From contig NC_089572.1 in assembly GCF_040115645.1 (NCBI RefSeq), positions 558,001-622,000 on the forward strand: a stretch of DNA of 64,000 nt. Reading direction: 5' to 3'. Source of the stretch: Euwallacea fornicatus (taxonomy: Eukaryota; Arthropoda; Insecta; Coleoptera; Curculionidae). Under the pieces are notes generated by a model that did not search any database, was not told the DNA's origin, and saw only the letters and a program-made list of their open reading frames with translations. The position numbers and the translations under genes are program-made. Below, one piece after another: positions 10,740-23,930 of the stretch. Positions within the stretch are counted from its first letter, which is position 1. Each line of letters starts with the position of its first letter.

Positions 10740-12975
10740 TTCAGGTAAGTTTGCGGCCCCAAGGACCGGCCAGGTTATTTGTGACTTTAGTTATAAGTCT
10801 GGAGGTACGCGGGAGCACTCCTCTGTATTAGGGTTTGACCATGCAAAGTTCTAAGTTCAGTATGCTCTAACGAATTTCACGAGTCCTCAATGACCCAACC
10901 GAAAGACAAAATCGATCAAATAACTCTCTACTGCCTTCTTCAAAAGCATAAGTCTTCTTCACTGATTGTCGCTAAGATAAATTGTAGAAATGAAAGTAAA
11001 TTTATTTTCATATCACAACGCAGCACGTATACTCAGCAACGGAAGTTCATCAACAAAACAATTTAACCTTTTAATTTCAACTCACTGTTTAGATTTGCTT
11101 CAATTTACATAGGTAACGCAAGTAAACCGCATAGTCCACAAATTACATTAAGACGATGTGACATTTCATTACGGGATCCTAAATCACCGATATTGAACAC
11201 TAATGTTCTCGGCTAATTGATATAATTAGTTGGACACAATCGGGGCACACTGTTTAGGTGATGTACAATAATAAGATATCAGATTATTGTACTAACTTGC
11301 CGGCATAATGTATACATGGAATGCTTGTAGACATCCACCCAAGACTGCTTTGTGTTTAATGCTCTAATCGGATATCGATGTTTGATAAGCTGCCCTCCAT
11401 TGAGAAATCTACAATTGAGATTTTGAAGGATATTTTGCAAGTTACTCATACGTAGGTTTAATTTAAAAAAATACGACTTCGCCTCATTGCGATTCAGAAT
11501 GTTAGCGACAAGGGAACGATCAGGTTGAACCATGTAAACCAACTTCAATTTATCATTGTTGTGGCAAGAAATCAGAGAATTAATTTTTTTATGTGGAAAA
11601 TGGAACGTTCTCTCCTTGCGCGTGAATTGTGAATTGGTTCAATTTCATTCTGTTTTTTTTTATGATGAAATGAATAGAGTCTGCTGATGAGTCAAGAATA
11701 ATTGTTAAAAAAAAGCAACATTTTCTTGGAAATATCAAATTCATCATCCTATATTTATTCACTGTTAGAGCATTGCAGAAAGAGAATAAATCAAATACAT
11801 GGGCATCATACTCATAAAAATTGTGTATATAGCGAAACGTTGAATGCATTTTTCCGCTACATTTACCAGGTCGCATTATATTTACCGTATTCTACGAGTG
11901 CCTCCTCTTTGCTTTGAGTTAGGGCAACTTAAAGTTAATATGGCGGAAATTCGAGAATAGAATATGTGTGTATCGCACGTGTGTTCATCCTTGCAAGAAC
12001 ACATTTTAAGGTCACTTAAGGTATTTTTTGTGCTCACATGCTGCCGGAATTCCCTGCTGAATGCGATGGTTTAATAACAGATTAAACTTTAGCGAAGTCA
12101 GTTCTGCAGCACCACACTAAGGGCATTATAGTTTAGAAGCACCTGATTTTAATAATTCGCATTCGGTCGTTGTTTAGCATATAAATTATTTCGTTATCCT
12201 TTGTTTCAGATGTTAGACAGGTATGTTAACTAATCCTTTGTATATTGTTGCTACCGACCCTTTGTTCTCTGTGTATTGCCCGACCGAAACGAATAAATTC
12301 GTTTTATGCTCGGTTTCAAACCGTCTAAATGTTCGCGGGTGATTTATGAATTTTTGTAATTTTGGGGGAAAAATCGTACCTGATTTTTGACAAATGGGCG
12401 TCTGAGAATATTATTTCAATTGGACGCATTAGCTATCTACTTTGCGAAGGGATTTTAGTGGCCGGCTGACGTGTCCATCTAACTGGGAGTTACTAAGTAA
12501 TCATATAATTAAATTTAAAAAAAAATTAAAATGTTTCAAAAAGGGCGGGTGCTTCTTCTAAGCTTATCTTACCAATAGGAAAGGTCTTTTTTCATATAGG
12601 GCGCCAATTTGAAAACTTCTCAGGCCTATTATCTCGAAACGGGATAGTTTTTTTTAATCTTCGGAAGGTGTCGATTTTGTTATCGAGGGGGAACGATTTT
12701 TATGTAGAATTCATTCAATTCTTTACTCCCACATACCGTAAATAGCAAAGGGAGTTAAGGGATACATAATTTTAAAAGACCTTTCATTCTCCATATTTCG
12801 GTACTTTGCTAAATTTGAGTGCTGCATTATCAAATTAGGAATCTTTGAACTTTCCGATTGTTGTGGAGGAACCGTTCCCCCTTAAAAAAAAACCGTCTGC
12901 CATCCAGAACAATAAAAGGGGTAACACCCAGGGTTTTCCCTAATTTCTCGTAAAGCTAGGTTAAGACTTTGTAAA
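10740..12975. other. 2.2 kb without recognisable genes
   Basis: AT-rich sequence. The frames at 11279-11548 and 11589-11876 (minus) have no recognisable motif. The 12540-12900 segment has the texture of a decayed repeat, but I could not pair it with anything in the window. Confidence 0.45.
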
Positions 12976-12977
12976 TA

Positions 12978-13600
12978 CAGGGTGAGTCGGGAAGATCGTG
13001 TCAAACTTCAGGAGCGTATTGTACATGAAAAATAAATGTAAAAAAACTCAAATGTTGTTATCCGATTTTCGTTTGTGTACAAGTTATAGCGTAAATAAAT
13101 TTTTTTAACTAGGATTCTATTTACCATAAACGTACCTTTCCTGGACGTTGGATTGGTCGTGGTGGCCCTATTAGTTGGCCTCCAAGGTCTCCAGACCTCA
13201 CACCACTAGACTATTGTTTGTGGGGTTGGTTTAAAACTGAAGTGTACAGAGTAAAAGTGGACACTCAAGATGCACTAATTCAACGCATTAGAAATGCTGC
13301 AGCTGCCATTAAAGAAAGACATGAAACAATCAGGAGCGCAACGAATGCTCTTCATAGACGAAGCTGAAAATGTTTAGAAGTTAATGGCGATATTTTTGAA
13401 CATTTACTATGATATCCAAACGTTAATTTATGGAATTTCTTATGAAATTTATAATTTTTTTTAATGTTATGTTTTAATTTTATTTACGCTATAATTTGTA
13501 AACAAACGAAAATCGGATAACAACATTTGGGTTTTTTTACATTTATTTTTCATGTACAACACGCTCCTGAAGTTTGGCATGATCCTCCCGACTCACCCTG
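12978..13600 (+). mobile_element. Internally deleted DD41D-type element with long TIRs
   Basis: A 623-bp element with TA at 12976-12977 and 13601-13602. The inverted repeats are about 120 bp (12978-13100 and 13480-13600), both beginning CAGGGTGAGTCGGGA and agreeing at roughly nine positions in ten. Between them is only the C-terminal end of a transposase. It is a non-autonomous derivative that could move only with a related transposase supplied elsewhere. Confidence 0.88.
13128..13412 (+). pseudogene. C-terminal transposase remnant (DD41D type)
   Basis: The open stretch reads RTFPGRWIGRGGPISWPPRS, then PDLTPLDYCLWG, so the third catalytic Asp and the conserved RWIGRGG block are present. It ends VNGDIFEHLL and a stop. 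An in-frame TGA at 13365-13367 sits where related proteins have Trp. The first two catalytic Asp residues and the whole DNA-binding half are missing. No start codon fits, so it is not expected to make a product. Confidence 0.85.
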
Positions 13601-13602
13601 TA

Positions 13603-14870
13603 TAGTTAGATATTATTTTAGTAAAATAAGAAACTGAAAACGGTCGGGAAAAATACCCTCGTGGTACGCCCATGGTCTTCACAATCTGCACCATGATTTC
13701 TGACAAACCCTGGGTTTTTCCAACCGTAATCCCCAGATGAGGGACGAACCAAATGTTGGAATTCCCAGTAATAGCCTATGTCGGAACCAAAATCATGGTG
13801 CAATTACGCGTACCGACACCACGCACAAGGCCCAATCTAGCCATTAAAGCACTACGCCTTAATATGGCAAAAAGAGGGGAAAAAAGCGTAGAGTCGGGAT
13901 ACGCCTATGGGTGTCCCCTGAAGAGACAGGATTTAAGAACAGGCAGGATTTGGTAAGAGGGTTGTTGTTCTTTTGCTGACTCCGAAAAAGCTTGTTTATT
14001 TTTGGTTCTCGAAAAAGCTCTCTTGTCTTGGTTTCTTTTACAAGTTTGCCACCCCGCGAATTAGGAACGGGGCAAAAGAGAGTACGACATCGCCGGCCAT
14101 GTAAAACCGAGAGAGAAAAGTGAGTTTAGGTGAGTGTCCGCGAGTTAACACCGATCCTGAAAAGTGTCTTACCGCATAACTCCAGCCATCAATACATCAT
14201 TGAGGGGGATCATTAGATCTCTCATTCCACCGCCGCGACCTCGAGAAAAGGCGGGAAATGAGCCCCACCCCGAGAACTACTCAAGGACTGTATAGGATAG
14301 AGTAAGGAATATGAAATTAAGGACGCTTGCAGGAATAGTTTTAAGGTTCAGGAGCTTATCCAACTCTCACACTCTTGTAAATGATTAAAAAAGTTTCCTA
14401 AGTTAAACTTTAGAAGTAGTATTAAGAACTCTTCTAGAAAAACTTAGGTGGTACCCCTGGGCAATTCAACCTGGTCGTTTAATTTTATTTGACAATTGGA
14501 CGTATGTATTGATCATTCCTGTGTTTGAAATGGCGTACGGGAATGCAATGGGAAGCTGGCTAGGACTCTTCCAATTGCCATTAGGGGGGATTGATTCCCC
14601 TAGTACCACCCGTGAAGCAGAGGCAGAAAGGCCCCGGGAAGCACCGACGCCGCGCCCCCGACGGTCAAGTAACCTTGCCAATCACGTTACGATCTAATCT
14701 TTACTATTAGTGTTTCGTTAGCGTTGAAACTAACAATTTTTAATCAAACATGTCTTACAAAAAGAAATTGTTGTAATAGCCGTTTTAAATTATGAAATAA
14801 ATAATTTTTCTTATTACTAATCTTAAGGAAACATGTTAAAAATTGTAATACTTATTTTTAACACTTTTAA
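13603..14870. other. Unassigned, partly GC-rich block, possible retroelement debris
   Basis: From 13620 to 14300 the sequence is GC-richer than its surroundings and includes CGTGGTACGCCCATGG near 13660, similar to words near 15740, 34760 (complement) and in the gypsy LTRs. Minus-strand bases near 13757 read CCAACATTTGGTTCGTCCC, which resembles an LTR end followed by a primer-binding site, but I could not find a matching tRNA. No gene is called. Confidence 0.3.
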
Positions 14871-14874
14871 TCTA

Positions 14875-15360
14875 TTAAATGTTTGAAATATTCTCCATTT
14901 TTTCCAAACAATAGTACGACCTATTTTGAAACTCTGTTTTGACATTTTCAAACACCGCTTCTGGAATAGCTCTGCTTGTCTCTGCGATTCTTGTCAAATC
15001 GTCAACGTTATCAGGCTAGGTTTCGTAAACAACCGATTTCATACGCCACCATAATAACTAATCTAACGGCATTAAGTCTGGTGATGTTGCAGGCCCTTTT
15101 ATCGGTCCTCTTCCACCAATCGCCTTCTCTCGGCCATCCAACCATTCTCGTTCAAGGCGGAAATAATGCGATGGAGCTTCAGCTTGATAAAAATGTATTT
15201 GGTCTTATTGCAAGATGTTTCCACCAACTTGATCTTCCAAATGAGTTATCATTAAAGGATCAATTACTTTTTCAAGTAAGTTTAAGTGCAGCTAAACGTT
15301 GCCTCTATAAACGAATATCCTATAACGGCATTTCTGAAAATAACAAAAAGAACGTTAAGT
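14875..15360 (-). pseudogene. Tc1/mariner-type transposase C-terminal relic
   Basis: Reading the minus strand from about 15200 gives a stretch with YQAEAPSHYFRLE, then IGGRGPIKGPATSPDLMPLD, a stop, and VDDLTRIAETSRAIPEAVFE. This is the second-to-third Asp part of a transposase with a Q(A)EAPSHY block where QDGAPPH is usual. Upstream (15360-15240) weak similarity continues in another frame (IGYSFIEATF). The frame is broken and no TIR was found. The large plus-strand frame at 14976-15380 is its antisense shadow. Confidence 0.65.
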
Positions 15361-15379
15361 TTTTTCTGAGAACTGCTTA

Positions 15380-18300
15380 GTACCTTTTTTAAAAACGCGT
15401 TCATTTTCGACACTCCAACATCAGCAGTTCTGTTTATTGACTCGATTATTAAGAAAAAAAGTACTCTCGTCGCTGAAGTTAATATTTGTTAAAAATATTT
15501 GTTGTTTATTAATTAAGTTGGTCGTGGTTTTGCAAAATTCGATGTTTCTATCAAAATCATCATTTTAAAGTTCCTGCAGAGTTTGAATTTTCTGTGAATG
15601 AAATGTGTTTAATTTCAGTGCTCTTCGTACAGTTTAATATGACTGTGGGATCCGCTTGTCAGATCGCTTAGTTGTACATAGCTTGTAAATATTCTGTAAG
15701 TTAGATTTAGGGAATGAGGCACGAGAGCGATTTGCCCTCAAGTTACGCCCGTGGTTCGCGTGGCGGCGAGGTCCTCACCAAAGGTTGGGTGCCAGATGCG
15801 GACGTAACGATTCCATGCGGAGAGCAGCCTCGATACCTTCGAGTATTGTCTAGTCATGGTACGACCATGGATGTCAATACTTAAAGCCTGGGAGAACTGG
15901 GAAGGTCTCTTTTTTGGTCGGTCCTGTCCTGGTGGGGACTCGAGACTCAAGGGTCGTGCCTGCGCTTTGTAACCTTGCATAATATATCCGTAACGTTAAG
16001 TTTACGCGACTATTATTTGAAAGTCTCTAAAGATCCCTAAGTCGACATAAGGGCTCTTTTAATCATCAACCCCTAGACAACGAGAGAAAAACTAAACATG
16101 ACAATCCAGTTTGACTTGCGACCGCATTGGTGGATTCTGCAATGGAGATTCCCAGAATCGCTCTTTAAGCAGCTTCACTTAAAACAAGCCGAACAGCCCT
16201 TTTTTGTTTGCAATAGAACCCATTTTAGTATATTTTTTTAATAAGTCTAAAATATATCTGTGACTCACATTTGAATTAAGATTTCTAGCATTAAAATCTC
16301 CCGCTGTTCTTCTTGCACATCGTCCTTGCTCCTCATAAATAAAAATATAAAAAGTACTAATAAAAACAGTACACGCAATCCAGCAAAAAGTTCTTTGCTG
16401 GATTGTATGTGCTATTTTTAAAATTACGAATTATCGTAACAACTTTTAACTGGTTTGAACACCTAGTAACATCGATCAGTACCACAGGTAAGCAAATAAT
16501 ACTTTCCATGCATGATAATGTGAAATTTTATGAAACCGGCATTTCAGTGCAAACAAAAATAAACAATAAAAAAATGGTATTTTAGGTAGATGTTTCTTTT
16601 CCAGTACCAAGTGAATTTATTAGATTGATGAACGTTTGCTTCGGCGATTAATGCATGTTCTCTTGTGATGGTTGTCTGGAGCAAATAATAAGTCAATAAG
16701 TTGGAAAATAGATTTATTACAACAATTTTCTAATCGAAACACATGTTTGACTGGAAAAATGTTTGTTTCGACGCTATCAAAAGAAAAAAAAATTGAATGA
16801 TTAAAAGCACCTAACGTGCTAACGCAAAAGTCAAATGTAATAAAAGAAGTACCAAAATCTAGAGAATTTAGATAAATAATATAAAGTCTTTTAAAATTAT
16901 GTATCATTTAAGCCACTCTACCATTTAAGGTCTTTGAGAGAATGGCTCTGGGGGGTAGATGGTTAAAAGAATCGCGGTGAATTCTACATAAAAACAATTC
17001 TCCCCGATAATAAAATCGTCGCGTTCCAGCAATTAAAAAAAATCTATCTCGTGTAAAATTCGGTTCTTCTTCGTAACTAACCTGGTCAGGTTTGGTTACC
17101 TTGTAGAAATTAGTCTTACTATGGGTCATCGCATTGCATTTTCATCCACGGCAGCATGGCATCCCGTCAGGTATGAGTAACACATGAACAGTATAATTCA
17201 CAATTACGGTACTGCAAGGCAAAACGAATTAATGCGTACTCACCGAGGGTTAGGTGGTCCCCTACTCTAACCGTGGCTACCTAGCTTAGGTACGTTAGAT
17301 ATCCTTGCCCTAACACCTCACGACAATTCCAAGCGTTTACGTATAGAAATACGAATGTCTTCGACAACTAGCTAGTGCCCCCCTGAAATAAGTATGGGCT
17401 TCCCCGGACTCACACCTGTGGCCAACAGGTAGAATCCCAACGGAAACAGTAAGGGATTACCTTACTGGTCATCCCCAACCTATCCGCGTCATTCAGGTCG
17501 CATGTAACATCTCCGAGTTACCAGACACGACATCTGAAGGAACGACGTCCGCACCCTAATCAACAGGCAAATGCAGAGGATTTCAGTAATACCAAATTAT
17601 GGTCATCAACACACAGTTATACACAAAGTGTATGTTATCATTAGTAAACAATGAGCCTAGGCGACAACATACCCGATCCTGTTTGCCACTGTTGTCACAC
17701 ACAGGACTTCTTAGTGGAAGTCCATCAAGAACCCTTCAATAATTCAGGGTTTACACTGTTGTCACAGAACATTACAACACTTTCATGTGCTACCACCCGT
17801 CTCAGGAGTGCTCTCTTTAGCTCGTGTCGGGACTCACTGCTCCTCGTCCCGCACAGGGTTCGCCCTCGTGGGTACCACAGTAAAAGAACTATTAGGGAAA
17901 TTCGGCATGTTTTGGCTTCCTAAAAGAGAGGGGGTCAAAGTTTAACTGTTTTACACTTGTTTCGAGAAAATGGAGGTGAAAAGTTATCAAATTGACATCC
18001 TGCATATCAATCAAGACAAAGTCCCGAACTTGGTGGAAATCAAAGGAGGATAAAAATGAATCACTATCACTATCCTTTGGTAAAAACATGGGTTCAGCGT
18101 GAATTTGGCAGCAATTCATATTAATTTCAGTGATATCTAAATATGGATCCATTCCTAACTCGTTTCTGGCGCTTTCAAACACCGATTGTGTTGTGCTTTG
18201 CGAAAACTTATGTGTTAAACATTTGCATTACCAAATACCCGCATTAAAACAAGAACTTCTAATGGAATCTTAAGTGAAATGTCTGGAATATAAGTAGCAT

Positions 18301-21290
18301 ATGTTTGTTTAGCATCAGCTAACATTAACATAGGTATCGTTAAATTACTACCCCGAACACATGAACCACGAGATTCTAATGACATCACATTCCTTCAAGA
18401 TCTCAGCGCGTTAAATAAAATTTAAAAATTTTTAATGACCGGTTAATTAAAAAGTAGCTTAATGTAGGTCATTATTAACGGACAGCCCCAGTCGGCGTAG
18501 GTTTGCAAGGTATCTAGAGGTTTTCAGTGGATAAGGTTCTCTGGTGAATTCCCTACTACCCGGCCGCCATAACAACAGGCCAGGTGTGTTTTTGAAGGAG
18601 CTCTTGGTGGAAAAATCCCATTATTAAAACCACTTTTCACAATATTTACACTATTAGAAGCCATTGATTTAGGTTAGGTCGGATTAAATTACTTATACGA
18701 TCCCGTGAGCATCACCAATGAGACACAAAATTGTTTCACTTTTTTTCTTTGAATTACAGTTTTTGCCAAAACAACTGATCCTGGTTTACTAATTTTTTCC
18801 TTCTTATCTTCGTGGATGAAATATTATTTTCCTGCGAGAGTGTGGTAAAATGGCTTTACCGTACTCATTTGCGAGCTGAAAGTAGCACTTTATCCCACGT
18901 GCACAGTGATCTTAAGTGCAAGAAATGATACTTTTCCCTCGCCGATTCTAGTTCAGCCGGCTGCTGGGGTCAGTATCTGTAGTAATAAAGTAAATAATAG
19001 ACGTAACAATTTGTTTGTTTATGCTCGTTATGAAAATGGAAGAAACTCAGATGGCGCACCGGTCTACCCAATGAGTGTCATGTAAGGAATCCAAATTTAG
19101 TTGAGAAATTTATTGCTCTAGTTATAGCTAGTTCTGGGCGTTGATTTTAGAGGAACGCGACAGCATGAGAATGAAAATTTTTGGCCAATCAGCATTTGAT
19201 TCTCACTCTCACACGTTTCCAGAGAACCGGAGCCCAGGCTGGTCCAGGTTTTATGCTTTAGTCATCCCTAAAACTTGTATCAACTTCGGCATAGACGGCG
19301 AACAGGGTTTTAAGTATTTCGTTCGTTTAAATATCAGTAACATAACAAGAATGTTCACTAATCAATGTTCCCTTTTTATCCGCGTTCTTTGAATTATTCA
19401 GAACCCAGCAAGGAAGGCCTTTGCGTGTTGTCCGAACAAAGTCACGAGCTAAATGATATAAGGATTCTTTTCCTGTAGGTAGTAATTTTTCTTCTTTATT
19501 TAGACAGTCTCCTTGGCTAATAAATTAAACATTAATGTAATTTATAGATTCTTTCGTATAAAATGAGTTGATTTAAGTCTGGTTTTGCAGGTCGCAGTTG
19601 CATTGTAATCAAATATTGTCACTATTGTCGGCACCCCGGTGAACATTTAAATTAATGTTACCATTCTAGCCCTTTAGCAACATTACATAACCCCATTGGC
19701 CTTATAATGGAGTAGATTTATGGGATATCGATGTAAATGGTAATTGGATTAGTGACATATAAATCCAGGCCCGATATGTTATTATTGTTTTAACGCCAAT
19801 GCGCATAATTTTGGCCGAGTCCGACGCATCGCCCCACTGACGACAAATTAAGGTGTCTTATCGATCTCAATTTTCCAATCATGGACAAATATCTTCATTA
19901 TACTTGGTCGTCTTGTGGGAAATAGAGTGGAAATAGGTAGAAAATGGAAAGTCATCTAGCTTAATTCCAACGAACGGATTTCCCCGGGCCGCTCTAATTG
20001 AACTTCGGTGAAGTCTGTTTTTGCTCGTATAAAACTTCGATTGGCTTTTGAGATTATGTTTGGTTTGATAGACGTCGCATTTTCTTAAAAAAAAAAAAAA
20101 AGCCACACGTATATGTGGGCGCTTTGAAAGATCCAGAATGATACCTTTTTAAAGAAGGCACACCATAGTTCTAAAATTCACGGAACAAGGGCATCTTAAT
20201 GACGATTCTCGCTGGGACAGGCAAATAAAAAACTCATCTGGGCGTTTGCACCGGGGCAAAAAGTGCAGCCGAGTTGCGAAAGTTTCCCGTGTACTTGGCC
20301 GGGCATTATCCGGGAGTCAATCGAAGTTTTATACGGGACAAAAACGGAGTTTTCCCCGGAACTTAAATTAGACCTCTTGTCGGTGGAAATTCGTACGCTG
20401 GAATTAAGCCAGATGGCTTTCCATTTTTCTTCTAATTCACCCGGTTGTAAATTTCGAAAGTATGAACTCCTAAGTTTTGTGTAACCGAGAGTTTATTTAT
20501 ATTCTCTTTTGTCTTGACCCCGCCATTCTTATTACTTTATTTCAGTTTGCACATATTCTTTGGAGATTTTAATGGGAGTTTGCCTCAACAAAATGTTAAT
20601 AGGAAGTAATCCTCTTCTGCAAGAAATATGTTGTATTCTTCTGAAACTGCTGAAGAAAAAGAGGTGAAGGTATTTAACGACATTGTTCGAAGCATATCAT
20701 GAGTTAATAAACGGAGGGAAAATTCCCCGAAGCTAATTTTACCAAGAATTACACTCCATACTCAGTGGCCCTAACGAGCTGTAACAAAGCAATTAGGAAT
20801 GCAAAAAGAACTAGGCAGACAGTGTTATCGAGTCGTTAAAAAGACGGAAGGGACCTCTGGCAAAGAAACTTCCTGGTTTTCTCTGACAAGCGAGAAGATA
20901 TCCATCTCCATAGAATGGAGTAGATCGGCCCACTGACGATGATTGATTAATTGATGACCTCTAAAAAGGCTCCTACACTCCGGGGCATAAAATTAGGATC
21001 ACCTTATAAATTGCAATTAATTTAATAGCTTATAGTTTATTAATATTTTTTTCACCTATAACATAATTGTCTAGCTTTATGCCGTTAAGAAACGTCCATT
21101 TATCCCCCGAGCATGAAAGTTTTTGAAAATTTCAGTATCGAGTATTTCCTCCTCTAGCATTCGTTATAAAACGCGTAATTTAAATGTGCACAAAGAGCTA
21201 ATGCTTAATTGTTCAAAAAATGCAATGTTGGGTTTGCACGCGTCTATTAAACGTCCTGTATAAAACTGCTGACTATCTTGAAGAGCTGCG
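15380..21290. other. About 6 kb with no supported gene
   Basis: Contains a GC-rich patch at 15700-15985 with AGTTACGCCCGTGG and CATGGTACGACCATGG words reminiscent of the gypsy LTR, and another at 17200-17930. A segment at 17892-18182 (minus) is open for 96 codons without a recognisable family. Two 15-base words CAGCAAAAAGTTCTTTGCTG at 16380-16400 form a local hairpin. Apart from a probable LINE 3'UTR at 18517-18580, I cannot identify the sequence. Confidence 0.4.
18517..18580 (+). repeat. Possible R1-like LINE 3'UTR fragment
   Basis: TTTTCAGTGGATAAGG followed by GAATTCCCTACTACCCGGCC resembles the noncoding tail of the LINE at 10612-10680 (AATTCCCACGCTACCCGG) and the block at 52416-52476. No coding part is attached. 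Confidence 0.4.
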
Positions 21291-21811
21291 ATAATGGAAA
21301 AATGGAGAGCAACCTTTAAAAAAATGATATAATTGCTGCTAAGTTAGCTGGACTCATTTCAATATAGGTTTAATATGACGTCACCATATAAGGAAATACT
21401 TTGACCATCAGAAATATCAACATTTATTGTTTTGTATGTATTGTATGTTTTTATACCGATAACGTTCTTTGTTCTTGACCACTCTCATTTGAATTGACAA
21501 TAACTTCTTTTACTTCTAAAGAAAAGTGTTTTCCTCTAGGTATGTTTACTGACACAAACTTACAGTTGAAATGACTATCAAGGCAGAAATTGTTTAAATA
21601 TTTTGCATCGTTTAAAATATTCTACTTTTTTCCACCCCCAAAGAATATTATCGGCATAAAAACATACAATAAAATAAATGTTGATATTTCTGATGGTCAA
21701 AGTATTTCCTTATATGGTGACGTCATATTAAACCTATATTGAAATGAGTCCAGCTAACTTAGCTGCAATTATATAATTTTTTTTAAGTTGTTCCCCATTT
21801 TCCCACTACTG
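21291..21811. mobile_element. Foldback/MITE with arms of about 170 bp
   Basis: The left arm (21291-21467) and right arm (21648-21811) are inverted copies. The central 110 bp of each is nearly perfect, including GCTAAGTTAGCTGGACTCAT and ATATGACGTCACCATATAAG. The roughly 180 bp between the arms is unrelated and noncoding. There is no transposase, so this is a non-autonomous or foldback element. The TA target duplication could not be fixed because the outer edges are worn. Confidence 0.85.
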
Positions 21812-22185
21812 TACATGAACTTTCGAGTACTTTTTGTTAGAATTTTTTTCCCTATTTCAATATGTTAAAAAGTTAAAGGGGGGTGAGACTTTTCGCGTTA
21901 ACACTCTGTATATATTGCTTCAATCCAATAGTTTTAGAGATACAGACGGCGTCCTATGTTAGCGGGACACCCAGTACACAAGTGTTTTTAATGTGTCCCA
22001 ATTTTTTTACAAATACACTTTTTTTTCAAATGGTTTTTAATAACTGGCACCTCCCTCACTCTTTTTTTTTTTTTATTAAAATTATAGTGCCTCAACTACT
22101 TGAGTTATTGGCACTCAATATACATTTGACAGTATACAAAACGTTCTGAGTACAGGCACATATCAAGTACACATGAAGATTACGT

Positions 22186-22450
22186 TTAGACGGAGTTAAA
22201 AAGATCGGTTGACATCAGGAATTCTATGGTTGTTCTCTGATCTACTGTGGAGTGCAAGTTCTTGTGCAGTTCATCTTTAGTTTGAAAGGAGATCTTATTG
22301 GCACTATACATTGGACACTTTGTGATGATATGGTCAACTGTCAGCAAGACATTGCACCTCCTCACTCTTTTAAAAATAAGGTAAACTCAAGAGACCGGTG
22401 CATAGTAGAAAGGTTCTTGGTTGTAGACGGTTTTGATGAAGTGTGAAATG
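22186..22450 (-). pseudogene. I/Jockey-like LINE ORF2 C-terminal fragment
   Basis: The minus strand reads CNVLLTVDHIITKCPMYSA and then NKISFQTKDELHKNLHS up to a stop at 22186-22188. The block LTVDHI...C is the conserved tail after reverse transcriptase and RNase H in I- and Jockey-type LINEs. The preceding part (22500-22370) is out of frame (LQPRTFLLCTGLL). Only the extreme 3' end survives, as expected for a 5'-truncated LINE insertion. Confidence 0.55.
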
Positions 22451-22810
22451 GGGAATCTTTTGGAGCAAGGGCATGTTAAAAATTTAACAAAAAAAAATGT
22501 TTTAACTTGAGGCCTCTGAAAAGTGAGCAGGGTGCACCTTGCTGTGGCAATGGCTCTTAAAAATGGAAAATTTAAGTGGCTTCCAAATGTACTATTGGAG
22601 TTTTTGTAGCGGCAAAGCAAGGGAAGTTAAGGGGAATATTGAAATTACAAAACACAACGGATATTCAAAATTAAAAAAATAAAACTTCCTCAAAGTGAGT
22701 CGAATTTTCCGGAATTTTCTACCATACATTTTTGATAGCATTTTACGTGTGAAACCACCTCCTGAAGTTTGGTTAGCTAGTTCGGGGACACTCCGTAGAT
22801 ATCTTCTCAT

Positions 22811-23613
22811 CTGAATACAGAGCCAATTTATAGTATTCGTTAACGTAAGCTTTACGACGTTTTAAAGAGAAATTGTAGAGGGTGAAATTTCTCTGGAAAG
22901 TAAATGCGAACGATACAATGGATAATTCCATTTTCTTCTTGCCTCGACGCTTAGGTCAGCAAAACTATAAATCCATCATTTTTTGTATTCCAATAGGAAA
23001 TTCTTCGCCTTTTATTTTTTGACCTTATCCCTTTCAGGTGGTTTCTGACCAAAACCAAAAGTTGATATTATTCCTTACGACACATCTGTGCACGGAACGC
23101 TCAAAGTACCGTTTGCGTCATTAATTTTGTAAACCTGGATAATGTCATCGTAACTTCGTAAAGCAATTCGGAAAGCACAATAAACCATCGTATATGAAAG
23201 TGCATCCGTGACTTAATCGCGGATAATCCGTTGGTGGAAGTTATTAAAGTTAAAAGACTGCAGTGTCCAAATTAAACCGAGGCCAATTTAGCGGGTACTG
23301 CAAACAGTGAAACCGTGAAGTTGCGAGTCTTAGCCCGGCCATTATAATGATTTACGGCCCAATGCAAATTTCACAAGTCATAATTCGTAACTAGTAGTTA
23401 AACGGGCCAACGCCATGTAGAATAATTACTCAGCGAATACCCATTAAAACAGTTTAATCTAATTTTGTTGCCCCATACCTGTCAAATCTATACACAGAAG
23501 ACCGAAAGTCTTGCATAAATTCGCTTAAAATTGAAGAAAATAAATTTTATGAAAAAGCTGGAACACATTTTTATACAAATTATGGAATTACGGTTGTTAA
23601 TTGCGCATTTTTT
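22811..23613. other. No supported gene
   Basis: AT-rich sequence without recognisable coding or repeat structure. Confidence 0.5.
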
Positions 23614-23706
23614 AACGTAATACAGATGTATACAGGGCAATCCATGTAGTAAAAGACGCACATTTATCTACTACATGGGCAACCCTGTAGTCATATCTGT
23701 TACGTC
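23614..23706. repeat. Hairpin mini-element, 93 bp
   Basis: Arms 23614-23651 and 23669-23706 are imperfect inverted copies around CAGGGCAATCCATGTAGTA, with a loop of about 17 bases. CAGGG ends flanked by TA are like those of the other Tc1/mariner-type elements here, so this is probably a minimal MITE. Confidence 0.6.
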
Positions 23707-23930
23707 AAAAAATACTCAACTGAGAACGAAATTTGATATGTTCCAGTATTTTCATGCAAAATATTTCTTTCAATTTTTCATGAATTTATGCGAGATTTTT
23801 GATACTCCATGTACAGTATCGGACAAAATCAGAGCAACTTTTGAAATATTCTTCTAAATTTAAGTTCTCTAAAAAATTATGAAATATTTTATCATAAATA
23901 TTCAGCTTAAGGTAGTTAGTGTGAAATACA

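Noticed and set aside
16908..17129. 73-codon minus-strand frame
   Set aside because: Composition is protein-like but there is no family match I can name and no supporting structure.
17892..18182. 96-codon minus-strand open frame
   Set aside because: No recognisable motif, signal peptide or splice context, in a region of probable repeat debris.
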